The notes: generated by a model not told the origin, from the letters alone. Shown: positions 27,061 to 37,402, numbered from the stretch's first letter. The stretch: 64,000 bases of DNA from Herminiimonas arsenitoxidans (GCF_900130075.1 NZ_LT671418.1:2232001-2296000), one strand, 5' to 3'. Made by a program: numbers and translations.

Positions 27061-27434
27061 CACTTGCGTCTCTGGTCCTGGGCGGACGCGCCACCATCCG
27101 CGAAGCCACGATCTACACCCGCATCGACGCCAATCTAGACACTGCCATCATCCTCGAAGGTTTGCCCGACGGGCACAGCGACCTTGACGCATTGGCACCC
27201 AATACCAAGCTGAAGATCGCACGCATCGCTCCCGGCTGCATGTGTTGCACTGGCAACATGATCATGCGCGTTACTCTCAACCGCATGCTGCGTGACAAAC
27301 CGGCACGACTGTATATCAGCGTCGCCAACAGCGAACACATCGCGCAACTGCGTCTCTTCCTCACACAAGCGCCTTACGACAGCTTGCTCACGCTCACCGA
27401 CGATATCGTGTGCGACAACGCCGCGCCGCGCTAA
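27057..27434 (+). CDS. CobW/P47K-related protein lacking the P-loop
   Basis: 125 residues. The middle carries APGCMCCTGNMIMRVTLNRM, resembling the GCxCC metal-binding motif of COG0523/CobW metallochaperone GTPases, followed by a strand-helix pattern as in those proteins (ARLYISVANSEHIAQLRLFL). The N-terminal part (SLVLGGRATIREATIYTRI) has no GxxGxGK P-loop, so it should not bind GTP normally. Start ATGA overlaps the ntrX-like gene, so it is translationally coupled. It may be a small metal-binding partner of the two-component system; that is inference. Confidence 0.75.
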   Translation: MTLASLVLGGRATIREATIYTRIDANLDTAIILEGLPDGHSDLDALAPNTKLKIARIAPGCMCCTGNMIMRVTLNRMLRDKPARLYISVANSEHIAQLRLFLTQAPYDSLLTLTDDIVCDNAAPR

Positions 27435-27462
27435 GAACCCTTTACGATCTTCTGAAAACCGA

Positions 27463-27494
27463 ATTCCCTGCGTCAACCCGATGCGGGAATGACG
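27463..27494. repeat. Degenerate short palindromic repeat
   Basis: ATTCCCTGC ... GCGGGAAT nested with CGTCA ... TGACG. It resembles the small dispersed palindromes (ATTCCCGC...GCGGGAATGACG) common in many proteobacterial genomes. It lies 29 nt after the CobW-like gene and may also work as a transcript-end hairpin. Confidence 0.45.
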
Positions 27495-27700
27495 CGTTCT
27501 TGCAAGAGATAACGAACAAACTCTAAGCGTTATCACGTATTACCTGGTTAATCTTGCTTCACAGCACTTAATTTCTGTTGTTACACGCCGTTACCAACTT
27601 ATGGACGGAATGAGTGTCCAACACTTGAAATTGCTCCAAGTAGCGCCACTTCCCTATCAACGCGATGATTTCTTCATTGCAATAGCGACAGGAGAATTAT

Positions 27701-27958
27701 ATGAACGTGATCTACAACAGCGAGCAATACAGCGTCGTGGAATTCGGCGTTGACGATGGGCAGGACGCCCTGCGTTTTGGCGGCTTTGAAATCATGGATA
27801 AACCAGCCAAACGTGAAATCTTCATTGCAGGACCATCTGCAGAATCGTTTCGTCAGAATGTGCGGGAACTGATTGCGACAGAACCTAGCGTGGAAGAGAT
27901 CGATGAATTTCTTGGCAATTACGATTCATTCATGAGCCAGGCTGTCACGATACATTAA
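27701..27958 (+). CDS. DUF3567 family protein
   Basis: 85 residues after an AGGAG site. The start MNVIYNSEQYSVVEFG and the segment GGFEIMDKPAKREIFI are what I know of DUF3567, a short family found in Burkholderiales and relatives. No signal or membrane segment. The C-terminal half is helical and acidic (SVEEIDEFLGNYDSFM). Function unknown. Confidence 0.88.
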   Translation: MNVIYNSEQYSVVEFGVDDGQDALRFGGFEIMDKPAKREIFIAGPSAESFRQNVRELIATEPSVEEIDEFLGNYDSFMSQAVTIH

Positions 27959-28037
27959 GCTGTTTTCTGCTGCCTGCATTGGCTGGATGCGCCAATGCAG
28001 GCATAATTCCCGCTTCTTTTTCTAGCGTTCTATCGCG

Positions 28038-28712
28038 ATGTACGCGAATTCCCATTTCATCGTCAGTCGGCAAACCGAAACGCACCTGCAGCTACAAGCA
28101 CAGGTTGCACGACATGCAGCACACACTTTCCAAAAACCGGTCACTGCCTACAATCGCAGCGCATTTGAACACAGCATTGCAACATGGCAAGCCGCTGGCG
28201 CACCACCACTGATTCTGGACGCTGGTTGTGGTGTCGGTTTATCTACATTTAATCTGGCCGCACAATTCCCTGATCATTTCGTGATTGGCGTCGATCAATC
28301 GGCGGATCGCATTACGCGCAACACGCAATGGCCGGATGCCATTCCATCGAATTGCCTGCGTGTACGTGCCGACTTGGTAGATTACTGGCGTCTGCTGTTA
28401 CAAAGCGGGATACGTCCGACAAGACATTACATTCTCTATCCGAATCCATGGCCCAAGATTGGCCATCTGGCGCGGCGCTGGCATGGCCATCCGATATTTC
28501 CGACTATCGTCGCCTTGGGTGGCGAGCTGGAATGTCGCAGCAATTGGCAGATCTATATAGAAGAGTTTTCTGCTGCGCTGACACAATTGACGCAACAAAC
28601 TGTCAGCAGCGAACCCTATGTGCCGGATCACTGCATCACGCCATTCGAACAGAAATATCTGGCGTCCGGTCACACACTATGGCGTTGCCGGACACAGCTT
28701 GCGCATGCCTGA
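28038..28712 (+). CDS. TrmB-like SAM methyltransferase
   Basis: 224 residues. The SAM-binding loop is ILDAGCGVGLSTFNLA and the acidic strand end is VIGVDQS. A TrmB-like motif HYILYPNPWPK appears where tRNA m7G46 methylases have FPDPWPKKRH. The Asp is Asn here, and the following basic stretch is changed to IGHLARRW. The C-terminus has a TrmB-like order (YVPDHCITPFEQKYLASGH). It is thus a divergent paralogue that may modify another substrate; a standard trmB is expected elsewhere in the genome. Convergent with the PhnN fusion gene, 13 nt apart. Confidence 0.78.
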   Translation: MYANSHFIVSRQTETHLQLQAQVARHAAHTFQKPVTAYNRSAFEHSIATWQAAGAPPLILDAGCGVGLSTFNLAAQFPDHFVIGVDQSADRITRNTQWPDAIPSNCLRVRADLVDYWRLLLQSGIRPTRHYILYPNPWPKIGHLARRWHGHPIFPTIVALGGELECRSNWQIYIEEFSAALTQLTQQTVSSEPYVPDHCITPFEQKYLASGHTLWRCRTQLAHA

Positions 28713-28725
28713 AACGCATCCAGCA

Positions 28726-29997
28726 TTAATTCTTTTCTCGTAATATTTCGAGCAAGCGCTGTCCCGCCACTTCCAGCGGGCCACTATTATCCAGTCGTAT
28801 CACTTGCGGCTCGTCCGGCGCTGTAAATTCCTTGCCGCGTTTAAGGCGTTTCAGCAAAGCCGGGCCTTTTTCACGCTGCCGTGCTTCCAATCGTTCACGC
28901 AACAAATTTTCATTCGCCTCAACCCAGACAACAATTGCATCAGGAAATGCCTGGCGTAATTGCGGCACGTAGGCGCGAGAACCATTGATGATGACATCGC
29001 GTCCAGCTTTCAAATCAGCCTCAATCCCACGTCGTATGCCATAACAAAGATCATTGGCTTGCCACACCATAGAAAATTGACCACCTGCTGCCAGCCGCCA
29101 AAAAGTCGGGACATCCACTGCTTCGTGCGCCTCATGTGATTGAGAAGCACGCGTGATTGTTCTTTGCGCAAACATCACTTGATCATTGTCGGAACAATGT
29201 TCTCGTACCCACTGCAGCAAGGCATCTTTGCCTACGCCGGAAGGTCCGACACAATAAAATAGTCGTCCGCTCGCTGGCAACGTCGCGCGTTCACTCTGCG
29301 CAGAAAAAGGAATTCGCTTCCACTCAACAAAAGGTGCGCCTGGATAATCTTCACGTGCGATCGTCAACGCATCTATCACCAATGGTGCCTGCTCCAGCGC
29401 TGCGGAAAAATGTTGCTCGGCCGCTTTGCGTATCGCGTAAATCACATCGGCATCGACAGGCAAGAGCGCATCACTCAAGGTCATGTGGAAGCGAAAAAAC
29501 TCTTCTGTATATGGATAACCCCAGCGTTGCAAAAGCGCACTCTGTCTTGCCGTCAGTCCCGCACTTCGACGTTGCGCCAATTCCTGTTCCGTTAAAGGCG
29601 CTCGCAATAAATCGAAATAGGTAACGCATCGCATCGCCAGCCCGCCGATTTCATCCAATGGACCATTAACCTGCAATGCCAGAAAATCCGCCAGCGGTCG
29701 CACACGCGGTTCGTCCAGCACGATCGCTTTTTGCGTCGAACAAAACGCCGCTACCATTTCCAGCAAATGCGCTTCACTAAAGCCTTCGAATAAGCGAAAG
29801 GGTGCTTTCAACGTTGCATGAAAGCCGTAGCGACGCGCATCTGCGGTCAAGCTGGTCAGCAATAATTTGGGAATACCGGGAATGTTGATTTGTGCAGATG
29901 ACTCTGCCACCTGTATCTCGCGCCCCAGCCAATGACTGCCGGCTTGCGTCCAGACGGAATCGACGGGAGGGGTGAAGTAGAGTGCGTAGCGTGCCAT
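28726..29997 (-). CDS. phnN: DUF1045 / ribose 1,5-bisphosphokinase (PhnN) fusion
   Basis: 423 residues from ATG 29997, where the DUF1045 family usually begins (MARYALYFTPP); the open frame extends upstream to 30102. About residues 1-235 form a DUF1045 domain, a 2H-phosphodiesterase-like fold with the two family histidine motifs (YGFHATLKAPF and FRFHMTLSDAL). From about 245 it is a PhnN kinase with Walker A CVGPSGVGKDAL and later INGSRAY. PhnN makes PRPP from ribose 1,5-bisphosphate in the C-P lyase phosphonate pathway. No other phn genes are present here, so it may serve a stand-alone nucleotide salvage role. Confidence 0.88.
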   Translation of the reverse strand: MARYALYFTPPVDSVWTQAGSHWLGREIQVAESSAQINIPGIPKLLLTSLTADARRYGFHATLKAPFRLFEGFSEAHLLEMVAAFCSTQKAIVLDEPRVRPLADFLALQVNGPLDEIGGLAMRCVTYFDLLRAPLTEQELAQRRSAGLTARQSALLQRWGYPYTEEFFRFHMTLSDALLPVDADVIYAIRKAAEQHFSAALEQAPLVIDALTIAREDYPGAPFVEWKRIPFSAQSERATLPASGRLFYCVGPSGVGKDALLQWVREHCSDNDQVMFAQRTITRASQSHEAHEAVDVPTFWRLAAGGQFSMVWQANDLCYGIRRGIEADLKAGRDVIINGSRAYVPQLRQAFPDAIVVWVEANENLLRERLEARQREKGPALLKRLKRGKEFTAPDEPQVIRLDNSGPLEVAGQRLLEILREKN

Positions 29998-30345
29998 ACC
30001 TGCAGATGATACGCGCACAGCATCAGACGACGAGTCAATATCGCAACGTGCGCCTTGCTCGAGGCCGGTACTGCCGTGCATCAGCATATCCCGAGTGCGC
30101 ATAACTCACCTGATGGTGGATGGATTGCGTTCATGCTAGTGGACGATTATGACCAGATTTTGACATTACAGGCCGCACAAGCAATAAGGTCGGTATTTTT
30201 TACTCGCATGAAGAAAATACGACAACAACCATTTTCAGCAGGCTAAGCGGTAACACGCACGTCATATTATTTTCTTCGACAGATAAGGCCCACCCGCAGT
30301 CGTGAGATACTGTGGCTATCATTCAGCTTCAACCAACGGAAATAC

Positions 30346-31113
30346 ATGTGCCAGCTTCTTGGAATGAATTGCAATGTCCCGACTGACATTGTGTTCAGCT
30401 TCACCGGCTTCGCGACACGCGGCGGCGGTACCGATGTCCACAATGACGGATGGGGCATCGCATTTTTTGAAGGCGCCGGTGTGCGCCATTTTGTCGACTA
30501 TCAAGCCGCAATAAAATCGCCGGTAGCAGATCTGATTCGACGCTTCCCGATCAAATCGAAAAATGTCATCGCCCATATCCGCAAGGCGACCCAAGGCCAT
30601 GTTGCTCTGGAAAACTGCCATCCCTTCGTGCGCGAATTATGGGGTCGTTACTTTGTCTTCGCACATAACGGCGACCTGAAGGACTTCAATCCTGAACTGA
30701 ACGGCCCATATCAACCGGTAGGCACGACTGATAGCGAAGCGGCCTTTTGCTACATCCTGCAAGAGTTACGCCGACGTTTTGACGATGCCTTGCCTATGCT
30801 GCCGGAATTAACCGCAGCCATCGCCGAGTTGACCAAGGAAATTGCGCAGCACGGCACTTTCAATATGATGCTGTCCGACGGTTCTGCCTTGTTCGCGCAT
30901 TGCTCGACCAATCTGCATTACATCGTGCGTCAACACCCGTTCGCGGAAGCAACCTTGTGCGATGAAGATGTGAAGGTGAATTTTTCTGAAGTGACGACGC
31001 CGAATGATCGCGTCGCCATCATCGTGACTGAACCGCTGACCACGAATGAGAAATGGACACAATTCCAGAGTGGTGAATTGAAAGTGTTTATCGACGGATT
31101 ACCGCTGCCCTAA
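30346..31113 (+). CDS. Class II glutamine amidotransferase, YafJ-like
   Basis: 255 residues. Cys2 is the catalytic nucleophile exposed after Met removal (MCQLLGMN). Glutamine-binding features HNDGWGIAFFEG, HIRKATQGHVALENCHPF and FAHNGDLKDF are in the order of the YafJ family. No synthase domain follows, so the ammonia acceptor is unknown. Family members are typed as putative glutamine amidotransferases. Single gene ending at a bidirectional terminator shared with metH. Confidence 0.9.
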   Translation: MCQLLGMNCNVPTDIVFSFTGFATRGGGTDVHNDGWGIAFFEGAGVRHFVDYQAAIKSPVADLIRRFPIKSKNVIAHIRKATQGHVALENCHPFVRELWGRYFVFAHNGDLKDFNPELNGPYQPVGTTDSEAAFCYILQELRRRFDDALPMLPELTAAIAELTKEIAQHGTFNMMLSDGSALFAHCSTNLHYIVRQHPFAEATLCDEDVKVNFSEVTTPNDRVAIIVTEPLTTNEKWTQFQSGELKVFIDGLPLP

Positions 31114-31145
31114 ACGCCACATATTTTTCAGATCAAGATGACATA

Positions 31146-31179
31146 AAAAAAGCTGCAGGAAATTTCCTGCAGCTTTTTT
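31146..31179. terminator. Bidirectional terminator between yafJ-like gene and metH
   Basis: A perfect 34-bp palindrome: six A, GCTGCAGGAAA, its complement, then six T. It serves the plus-strand amidotransferase gene and the minus-strand metH, whose stops lie about 32 nt on either side. Confidence 0.94.
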
Positions 31180-31211
31180 ATTAATGCCTGATGATTAAAA
31201 CAATGATCGAC

Positions 31212-34200
31212 TCAGGACAAATTCGGCGCCAACCAACGCTCAACATCTTCCTTCCTCGCACCGCGACGCGCCACCATATCGTTGACTTGATCGTCACCGA
31301 CCTTACCAACTACGAAGTACTTCGCTTCCGGATGTGCAAAGTAAAAACCCGACACCGCAGCACCAGGGAACATCGCGTATGAATCAGTCAGCATCATGCC
31401 GATTTCTTCCGCCTGCAAGGTTTGGAACATTTCTTTTTTGACCGTATGTTCCGGGCAAGCCGGATAACCAGGAGCAGGGCGAATGCCGCTGTACTCTTCC
31501 TTGATCAGCGCTTCATTCGACAGCTTCTCGTCGGTAGCATAGCCCCACAAGTCTTTACGCACACGTTCATGCAAATGCTCGGCAAAGGCTTCTGCCAGAC
31601 GATCTGCCAATGACTTCAACATGATCGATGAATAGTCGTCATGCGCATCTTCAAAGCGCTTCTCGTACTTTTCAATACCGAGACCAGCAGTGACAGCAAA
31701 CAAACCGATGTAATCGGCAACACCGGATGATTTCGGTGCAATGAAATCAGCGAGGCATTGATTCGGACGTGCTACGCCATCGATCACTGGCTTCACTGTC
31801 TGTTGACGTAAACCGTAGTAAGTGAAGGCAACCTTGGTGCGCGTTTCATCCGTATAGACTTCGATGTCGTCGTCATTGACCGTATTCGCCGGCAACAAGG
31901 CAATCACGCCATTGGCTTGCAACCAACGACCTTCGATGACTTTTTTCAACAAGGCCTGACCTTCAGCAAAAACCTTGGTCGCCGCATCGCCGACTACTTC
32001 ATCTGTCAGGATCGCAGGATACGGGCCAGCCAAATCCCAAGTCTGGAAGAATGGGCCCCAGTCTATGTATTGGGCTATCGTCGCCAGATCAACATTCTTG
32101 AACACGCGACGACCGATGAACTTAGGTTTGACCGGCGCGTACTGGCCGGTGAATTCCAGTTTCATCTTATTGGCACGTGCTTGTTCCAGCGTCAGCATAG
32201 GCACGGCTTTTTTATTCGCATGCTGCTCGCGTATGCGTTCGTAATCGGCCGCCACTTCTGCGATGTAGGCGTCACGTTGTTCCGGTGTCAGCAGCGATTG
32301 CGCGACGGAAACCGAACGCGATGCATCTGGTACATAGACGACAGGGCCGTCATAGTTGTGCGCGATCTTGACTGCGGTATGCGCACGGCTAGTCGTCGCG
32401 CCACCGATCAACAAAGGCATTTTCAAACCACGGAAGTATTCATCACGCTGCATCTCTTTCGCAACGTAAGCCATTTCTTCCAGTGAAGGCGTGATCAAAC
32501 CCGAGAGACCGATGATGTCGGCGTTCTCTTCTTTAGCTTTTGCCAGAATTTCGGAACACGGCACCATCACGCCCATATTCACGACTTCAAAGTTATTACA
32601 TTGCAGCACGACCGATACGATGTTCTTGCCGATATCATGCACATCGCCCTTGACGGTCGCGATGACGATCTTGCCTTTCGGTTTGCTAACGATGCCGGTC
32701 TGCTCTTGCAGCAAACGCTTTTCTTCTTCGATGTATGGAATCAGATGCGCAACGGCTTGTTTCATCACGCGCGCGGATTTCACGACCTGCGGCAAGAACA
32801 TTTTGCCCTGACCAAACAGATCACCGACGATGTTCATACCATCCATCAACGGACCTTCGATCACGTGGATAGGACGACCGCCATTACCCAGCAATTCCTG
32901 CCGCGCTTCTTCGGTGTCTTCAACTATCCATTGCGTAATACCTTGCACCAACGCATGCGCCAGACGTTGCTGCACCGTGCCGCTACGCCATTCCAGCGTC
33001 GCTTCTTCTTTCTTGTCGCCAGCCTTCAAGGTCGAGGCGATTTCAATCATGCGTTCGGTCGCATCTTCGCGACGATTCAGCACGACGTCTTCGACGCGCT
33101 CTTTCAACTCTGCTGGCAAATTGTCATACACGCCGACCATACCGGCGTTGACGATACCCATCGTCATGCCGGCCTTGATCGCGTGATACAGGAATACCGT
33201 GTGTATCGCTTCACGTGCCGGATCGTTGCCGCGGAAGCTGAAGCTAACGTTGGACACACCGCCGCTGATTTTTGCGTGCGGCAGATTCTCTTTAATCCAG
33301 CGTACCGAGTTGATGAAATCAACCGCGTAGTTATTGTGTTCTTCGATACCAGTCGCAATCGCGAAGATGTTCGGATCGAAGATGATGTCTTCCGGCGGGA
33401 AGGCAACTTCTTTCACCAGCAAGTTGTACGCACGCTCGCAGATCTCGATCTTGCGCTCGAAGGTATCGGCCTGGCCTTTTTCATCGAAAGCCATGACGAT
33501 CACAGCCGCACCGTAACGACGGCACAGCTTGGCTTCATGCAGGAATTTCTCTTCGCCTTCTTTCATCGAAATCGAGTTGACGATGGCTTTGCCCTGCACG
33601 CATTTCAACCCTGCTTCGATCACCGACCATTTCGATGAATCGATCATGATAGGTACGCGTGCGATATCAGGCTCGGATGCGACCAAATTCAGGAAGCGCG
33701 ACATCGCTGCCTGCGAATCCAGCATCGCCTCATCCATATTGATATCGATGATCTGCGCGCCGTTCTCGACCTGTTGGCGTGCAACGGCCAATGCTTCATC
33801 GTATTGCTCGTTGATGATCAAACGTGCGAATGCCTTGGAACCGGTGACGTTGGTACGTTCACCAACGTTGACGAACAGCGACTGGTCATCAATGATGAAA
33901 GGCTCTAGGCCAGACAATTTCATTGTTGGTGCTATCGTCGGAATCACACGTGGGGCGATATTTTTTACGGTCTCAGCAATGGCCTTGATGTGATCCGGCG
34001 TGGTACCGCAGCAACCACCAGCGACGTTGACGAAACCGCTTTCTGCGAAATCTTTCAGCAGCGACGAAGTAACGTCCGGTGTTTCATCAAAGCCGGTATC
34101 GCTCATCGGATTAGGCAAACCTGCGTTCGGGTAGATACAAACGTAGGTATCGGCGATCTTCGACAACTCTTCCGCATACGGGCGCATCAGCGCCGCACCA

Positions 34201-34988
34201 AGTGCGCAATTCAAACCGACGGTCAGCGGACGCGCATGACGTATCGAATGCCAGAAGGCAGGCACAGTTTGTCCCGACAGAATACGACCGGATGCATCCG
34301 TGACGGTGCCGGAAATCATGATAGGGAAACGCTTGCCAGACTCTTCAAAAAATTGGTCGATCGCGAACAATGCCGCTTTGCAGTTCAACGTATCGAAAAT
34401 GGTTTCGACCAGCAGCACATCGGCGCCGCCTTCTACCAGCGCGCGCGTCTGATCCAGATATGCAGCGACCAATTGATCGAAGGTGACATTACGTGCGGCC
34501 GGATCGTTGACGTCCGGTGAAATCGATGCAGTCTTCGGTGTAGGCCCCAAAGCGCCAGCGACAAAGCGTGGTTTGTCCGGTGTCGAATACTTGTCGCATG
34601 CTGCGCGCGCCAGACGTGCCGATGCCACGTTCATCTCGTAAGCAAGATGAGCCATGTGGTAATCGTCCTGCGCCACCGTGGTCGCACCGAAAGTATTACT
34701 CTCGATCAGGTCGGCACCAGCGGCCAGATATTTTTCATGAATTTCGCTGATGATGTGCGGCTGCGTCAGCGACAACAATTCATTGTTGCCTTTGACGAAC
34801 AGCTCTCTGCCTGGCGGCACATGTACACCAGCAGCAGCCAAATCTGCAAAACGCTCGCCGCGATAATCCTCTTCCGTCAGCTTGTATTGCTGAATCATGG
34901 TTCCCATCGCGCCATCCAGAATCAGGATGCGGCGCGCCATCAGGTCGCGCAGAAGAACTTCAGTAGGGCAGAGAGCGTCGCGTTTCAT
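31212..34988 (-). CDS. metH: Cobalamin-dependent methionine synthase MetH
   Basis: 1258 residues, full length for the family. ATG 34988 is preferred over an in-frame TTG at 34994. Domains in order: homocysteine-binding barrel (DGAMGTMIQ; zinc ligands in [11 protein letters not shown]), pterin-binding domain (about 350-640), cobalamin domain with DVHDIGKNI, where His is the lower cobalt ligand, and [13 protein letters not shown], then the C-terminal AdoMet reactivation domain ([12 protein letters not shown]). It transfers methyl from methyl-tetrahydrofolate to homocysteine in the cytoplasm. No cobalamin riboswitch was seen in the 100 bp upstream. Confidence 0.97.
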   Translation of the reverse strand: MKRDALCPTEVLLRDLMARRILILDGAMGTMIQQYKLTEEDYRGERFADLAAAGVHVPPGRELFVKGNNELLSLTQPHIISEIHEKYLAAGADLIESNTFGATTVAQDDYHMAHLAYEMNVASARLARAACDKYSTPDKPRFVAGALGPTPKTASISPDVNDPAARNVTFDQLVAAYLDQTRALVEGGADVLLVETIFDTLNCKAALFAIDQFFEESGKRFPIMISGTVTDASGRILSGQTVPAFWHSIRHARPLTVGLNCALGAALMRPYAEELSKIADTYVCIYPNAGLPNPMSDTGFDETPDVTSSLLKDFAESGFVNVAGGCCGTTPDHIKAIAETVKNIAPRVIPTIAPTMKLSGLEPFIIDDQSLFVNVGERTNVTGSKAFARLIINEQYDEALAVARQQVENGAQIIDINMDEAMLDSQAAMSRFLNLVASEPDIARVPIMIDSSKWSVIEAGLKCVQGKAIVNSISMKEGEEKFLHEAKLCRRYGAAVIVMAFDEKGQADTFERKIEICERAYNLLVKEVAFPPEDIIFDPNIFAIATGIEEHNNYAVDFINSVRWIKENLPHAKISGGVSNVSFSFRGNDPAREAIHTVFLYHAIKAGMTMGIVNAGMVGVYDNLPAELKERVEDVVLNRREDATERMIEIASTLKAGDKKEEATLEWRSGTVQQRLAHALVQGITQWIVEDTEEARQELLGNGGRPIHVIEGPLMDGMNIVGDLFGQGKMFLPQVVKSARVMKQAVAHLIPYIEEEKRLLQEQTGIVSKPKGKIVIATVKGDVHDIGKNIVSVVLQCNNFEVVNMGVMVPCSEILAKAKEENADIIGLSGLITPSLEEMAYVAKEMQRDEYFRGLKMPLLIGGATTSRAHTAVKIAHNYDGPVVYVPDASRSVSVAQSLLTPEQRDAYIAEVAADYERIREQHANKKAVPMLTLEQARANKMKLEFTGQYAPVKPKFIGRRVFKNVDLATIAQYIDWGPFFQTWDLAGPYPAILTDEVVGDAATKVFAEGQALLKKVIEGRWLQANGVIALLPANTVNDDDIEVYTDETRTKVAFTYYGLRQQTVKPVIDGVARPNQCLADFIAPKSSGVADYIGLFAVTAGLGIEKYEKRFEDAHDDYSSIMLKSLADRLAEAFAEHLHERVRKDLWGYATDEKLSNEALIKEEYSGIRPAPGYPACPEHTVKKEMFQTLQAEEIGMMLTDSYAMFPGAAVSGFYFAHPEAKYFVVGKVGDDQVNDMVARRGARKEDVERWLAPNLS

Positions 34989-35036
34989 CGTCAATTCTTT
35001 ATCTATTCGTTATCGGTGCAGCCACATAAAAGCAAA

Positions 35037-35062
35037 AACCCGGACACAGGCCGCGCCGGGTT
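35037..35062 (-). terminator. Terminator between the guanidino hydrolase gene and metH
   Basis: On the minus strand AACCCGG-N12-CCGGGTT is followed by TTTGCTTTT. It lies about 98 nt past the stop of the upstream operon and 48 nt before metH, so it probably separates the two; an attenuator for metH is less likely. Confidence 0.7.
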
Positions 35063-35159
35063 AACTAGTATGAAAACTAGGTGAAATTATACGTTAAACC
35101 CTCTGTTCTTAGCCGCTTCTTATCCTTTTCACAACAGACGCAAGCCCGGCTGTCAGCCA

Positions 35160-36038
35160 CTACAGCGCTGGTGCTGATTCGACCAAGTTGCCGTCTGTCG
35201 CATGTTTCGACTTGGACATTCGTGACTCATTCATTTTCAGGGTTAGACATTTGGCTGCGCCGCCAGCCTTCATGAATTCCGTCAGAGCAATCTGATGCAC
35301 GTTAAAACCCCAGTGTTCCAGTTGCGCACACAAGCTCAGCGACGCCTGATTCAGGAATACATGCGTACCGCTGTTGACTGCATTACAAGCGAAATTAAGT
35401 GCGTCTTCCTGCGATACGGCAAAGCGTTTTTGCGCTGGCACGCGTGCCGCAATACGCGCTTGTGCAGCGGCGTCAAAGGCATCCGGGTAATACAGCAAAT
35501 ACCCGCCTTGCAAAGGACAGAAGCAAGTGTCCAGATGATAAAAACGCGGGTCAGCCAGTTTCAAAGACTGCACTTCAATATTCAGCATCTCGGCGATCAA
35601 AGGCCCACATGCCACATCCGAACGATGACCGTTGCCGAACCACAGCAGATCACTGCCTCTATCCAATAAAGCGTCACCAGCACCTTCAAACGGTAATTCA
35701 TGCGGCATATGCAACACGTTCAATCCACGCGCAGCGAACCATGCAGCAAAGTGCGCTTCCTCAGGCTTGCGCTCGACATGACGGAAACTCGACAAAATCA
35801 CGTTGTCCCCCATTACCAGCCCGCCATTCGCAGTAAACACCATGTCCGGCACACCCTCTGCCGATGGCATGCGCTCAACGCGCGCCACGGCTTGCAAAGC
35901 ATGAACCAGCTCCAGCCATTGTCCTTGCGCAGTCAGGCGATCACCATGCGCTACATTCCCTTCCATCCACGGATTGATGATGTAGGAAACCTCAAAGTGC
36001 TCAGGTGCGCACGTCAGAAAGGTGTCGAGATGCTTCAT
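35160..36038 (-). CDS. Guanidino-group hydrolase (arginine dihydrolase / DDAH-like)
   Basis: 292 residues from ATG 36038, which has GGAGG 7 nt upstream; a longer open frame to 36203 lies inside rocD. Pentein-fold amidinotransferase superfamily: MVFTANGGLV (Asn-containing substrate loop), catalytic His in FYHLDTCFCPL and nucleophile Cys in GGAAKCLTL. The N-terminus (FLTCAPEHFEVSYIINPWME) resembles cyanobacterial arginine dihydrolases (ArgZ type), which convert arginine to ornithine, CO2 and ammonia. The overlap with ornithine aminotransferase supports arginine breakdown. Arginine deiminase-like or dimethylarginine hydrolase activity are alternatives. Confidence 0.82.
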   Translation of the reverse strand: MKHLDTFLTCAPEHFEVSYIINPWMEGNVAHGDRLTAQGQWLELVHALQAVARVERMPSAEGVPDMVFTANGGLVMGDNVILSSFRHVERKPEEAHFAAWFAARGLNVLHMPHELPFEGAGDALLDRGSDLLWFGNGHRSDVACGPLIAEMLNIEVQSLKLADPRFYHLDTCFCPLQGGYLLYYPDAFDAAAQARIAARVPAQKRFAVSQEDALNFACNAVNSGTHVFLNQASLSLCAQLEHWGFNVHQIALTEFMKAGGAAKCLTLKMNESRMSKSKHATDGNLVESAPAL

Positions 36039-37261
36039 GTGCAATCCTCCGTGTGTGGCGTGGGCAAAGTGGCGAATACATATTCGATGATGCGCAATGC
36101 TGCATCGATTTCTTCTGCGCTGATAATCAAGGGCGGTGCAAAGCGGACAACGGTGTGATGCGTCTCTTTCGACAACACGCCGTTTTCCATCAGGCGTTCG
36201 CAAAAGCTGCGTGCCGAAATAATCTTCGGATCCAGTTCCAGGCCGATCAGCAATCCCTTGCCGCGCACGCTGCGTATCGCCGGATGCTGTAGCGCATGCA
36301 AACCATCGCGCAAGCGTTGCCCCAGTCGCTGCGCCATTGCGATCAATTCACCATCACGCAGCAAGGACAGCGCGGCATAACCAACTGCCGCAGCCAAAGG
36401 ATTGCCACCGAAAGTGCTGCCGTGATCGCCCGGTGTAAATACATCCATCACATCGCGTCGCGCCAAAAATGCCGAGACCGGCAACAGACCGCCGCCCAAA
36501 GCCTTGCCCAGTATCAAGCCATCCGGTTTCACGCCTTCATGATCGCAAGCCAGCAAACGTCCGGTGCGGCCCAAGCCGGTCTGCACTTCATCACAAATCA
36601 GCAAAACATTGTGACGGGTACATATCTCGCGACATTGCGCCAGATATCCATCCGGTGGCACGATGATGCCGCCTTCACCTTGTATAGGTTCGACCAGAAA
36701 AGCAGTAGTGCGCGGCGTGATCGCCGCTTCCAATGCTGCTGCATCGCCAAAAGGTATCGTCACGAAGCCGCCATCAAACGGGCCAAAGCCATCACGGTAC
36801 TGCGCCTCGGAAGAGAAACCGACGATGGTCGTCGTACGTCCTGAAAAATTACCGTGGCAAACGATAATCTCGGCTTGTTGATCGGGAATGCCTTTGACCT
36901 TGTAGCCCCATTTGCGCGCGGCCTTCAAAGCAGTTTCCACCGCTTCGGTGCCGCTGTTCATGGGCAAAGCTTTTGGCATGCCGGTCATCTCGCACAGTAA
37001 TTGCAAAAATGCGCCTAACTGATCGGTGTAAAACGCGCGTGAAGTAACAGCTAACTGACCAGCCTGATGCGTGAGTGCAGCAACCAAGTCGGGATGACTG
37101 TGCCCGAAGCTGACGGCGGAATAGGCAGACATCATGTCCATATAACGCTTGCCGTCTTCATCCCACAACCAGATACCTTTGCCTTTGGTCAATACGACCG
37201 GCAAAGGCTGATAGTTATGCGCGCAATAGCGATCTTCCAATGCGATGCGATGACTGCTCAC
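36035..37261 (-). CDS. rocD: Ornithine aminotransferase
   Basis: 408 residues, class III PLP aminotransferase of the RocD type: MMSAYSAVSFGHSHP near the start, PMNSGTEAVETALK for cofactor phosphate, ICDEVQTGLGRTG with the PLP Asp, and the Schiff-base Lys in LILGKALGGG. It converts ornithine to glutamate 5-semialdehyde. Its stop overlaps the start of the guanidino hydrolase gene by 4 nt (ATGA). With that enzyme it would turn arginine into glutamate semialdehyde. Divergent from an Lrp-type regulator that probably controls it. Confidence 0.93.
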   Translation of the reverse strand: MSSHRIALEDRYCAHNYQPLPVVLTKGKGIWLWDEDGKRYMDMMSAYSAVSFGHSHPDLVAALTHQAGQLAVTSRAFYTDQLGAFLQLLCEMTGMPKALPMNSGTEAVETALKAARKWGYKVKGIPDQQAEIIVCHGNFSGRTTTIVGFSSEAQYRDGFGPFDGGFVTIPFGDAAALEAAITPRTTAFLVEPIQGEGGIIVPPDGYLAQCREICTRHNVLLICDEVQTGLGRTGRLLACDHEGVKPDGLILGKALGGGLLPVSAFLARRDVMDVFTPGDHGSTFGGNPLAAAVGYAALSLLRDGELIAMAQRLGQRLRDGLHALQHPAIRSVRGKGLLIGLELDPKIISARSFCERLMENGVLSKETHHTVVRFAPPLIISAEEIDAALRIIEYVFATLPTPHTEDCT

Positions 37262-37327
37262 GATGACGCTCCCTCAAAAGAAAACCCTGCGGAACGATGC
37301 AATTCACCCTTACATGTTAAGGCTAAT

Positions 37328-37345
37328 GCAGAGAAATATTTCTGC
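37328..37345. promoter_or_regulatory. Lrp-type operator candidate between rocD and the regulator
   Basis: GCAGAGAAATATTTCTGC pairs at 7 of 9 positions around its centre and has the CAG-AT-rich-CTG shape of Lrp/AsnC family sites. It lies 67 nt from the rocD start and 58 nt from the regulator start. Confidence 0.5.
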
Positions 37346-37402
37346 GTTATTGAACGTCATTTAGGTATAAAGTGAACGAATCGTGCACGTATAGAGGTAT
37401 TT

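Noticed and set aside
31917..34520. Long plus-strand open frames opposite metH
   Set aside because: They mirror the codon bias of metH and show no recognisable domain.
34989..35100. Cobalamin or SAH riboswitch before metH
   Set aside because: Only about 110 bp are available, and the one hairpin present is a terminator for the upstream operon; no B12-box was seen.
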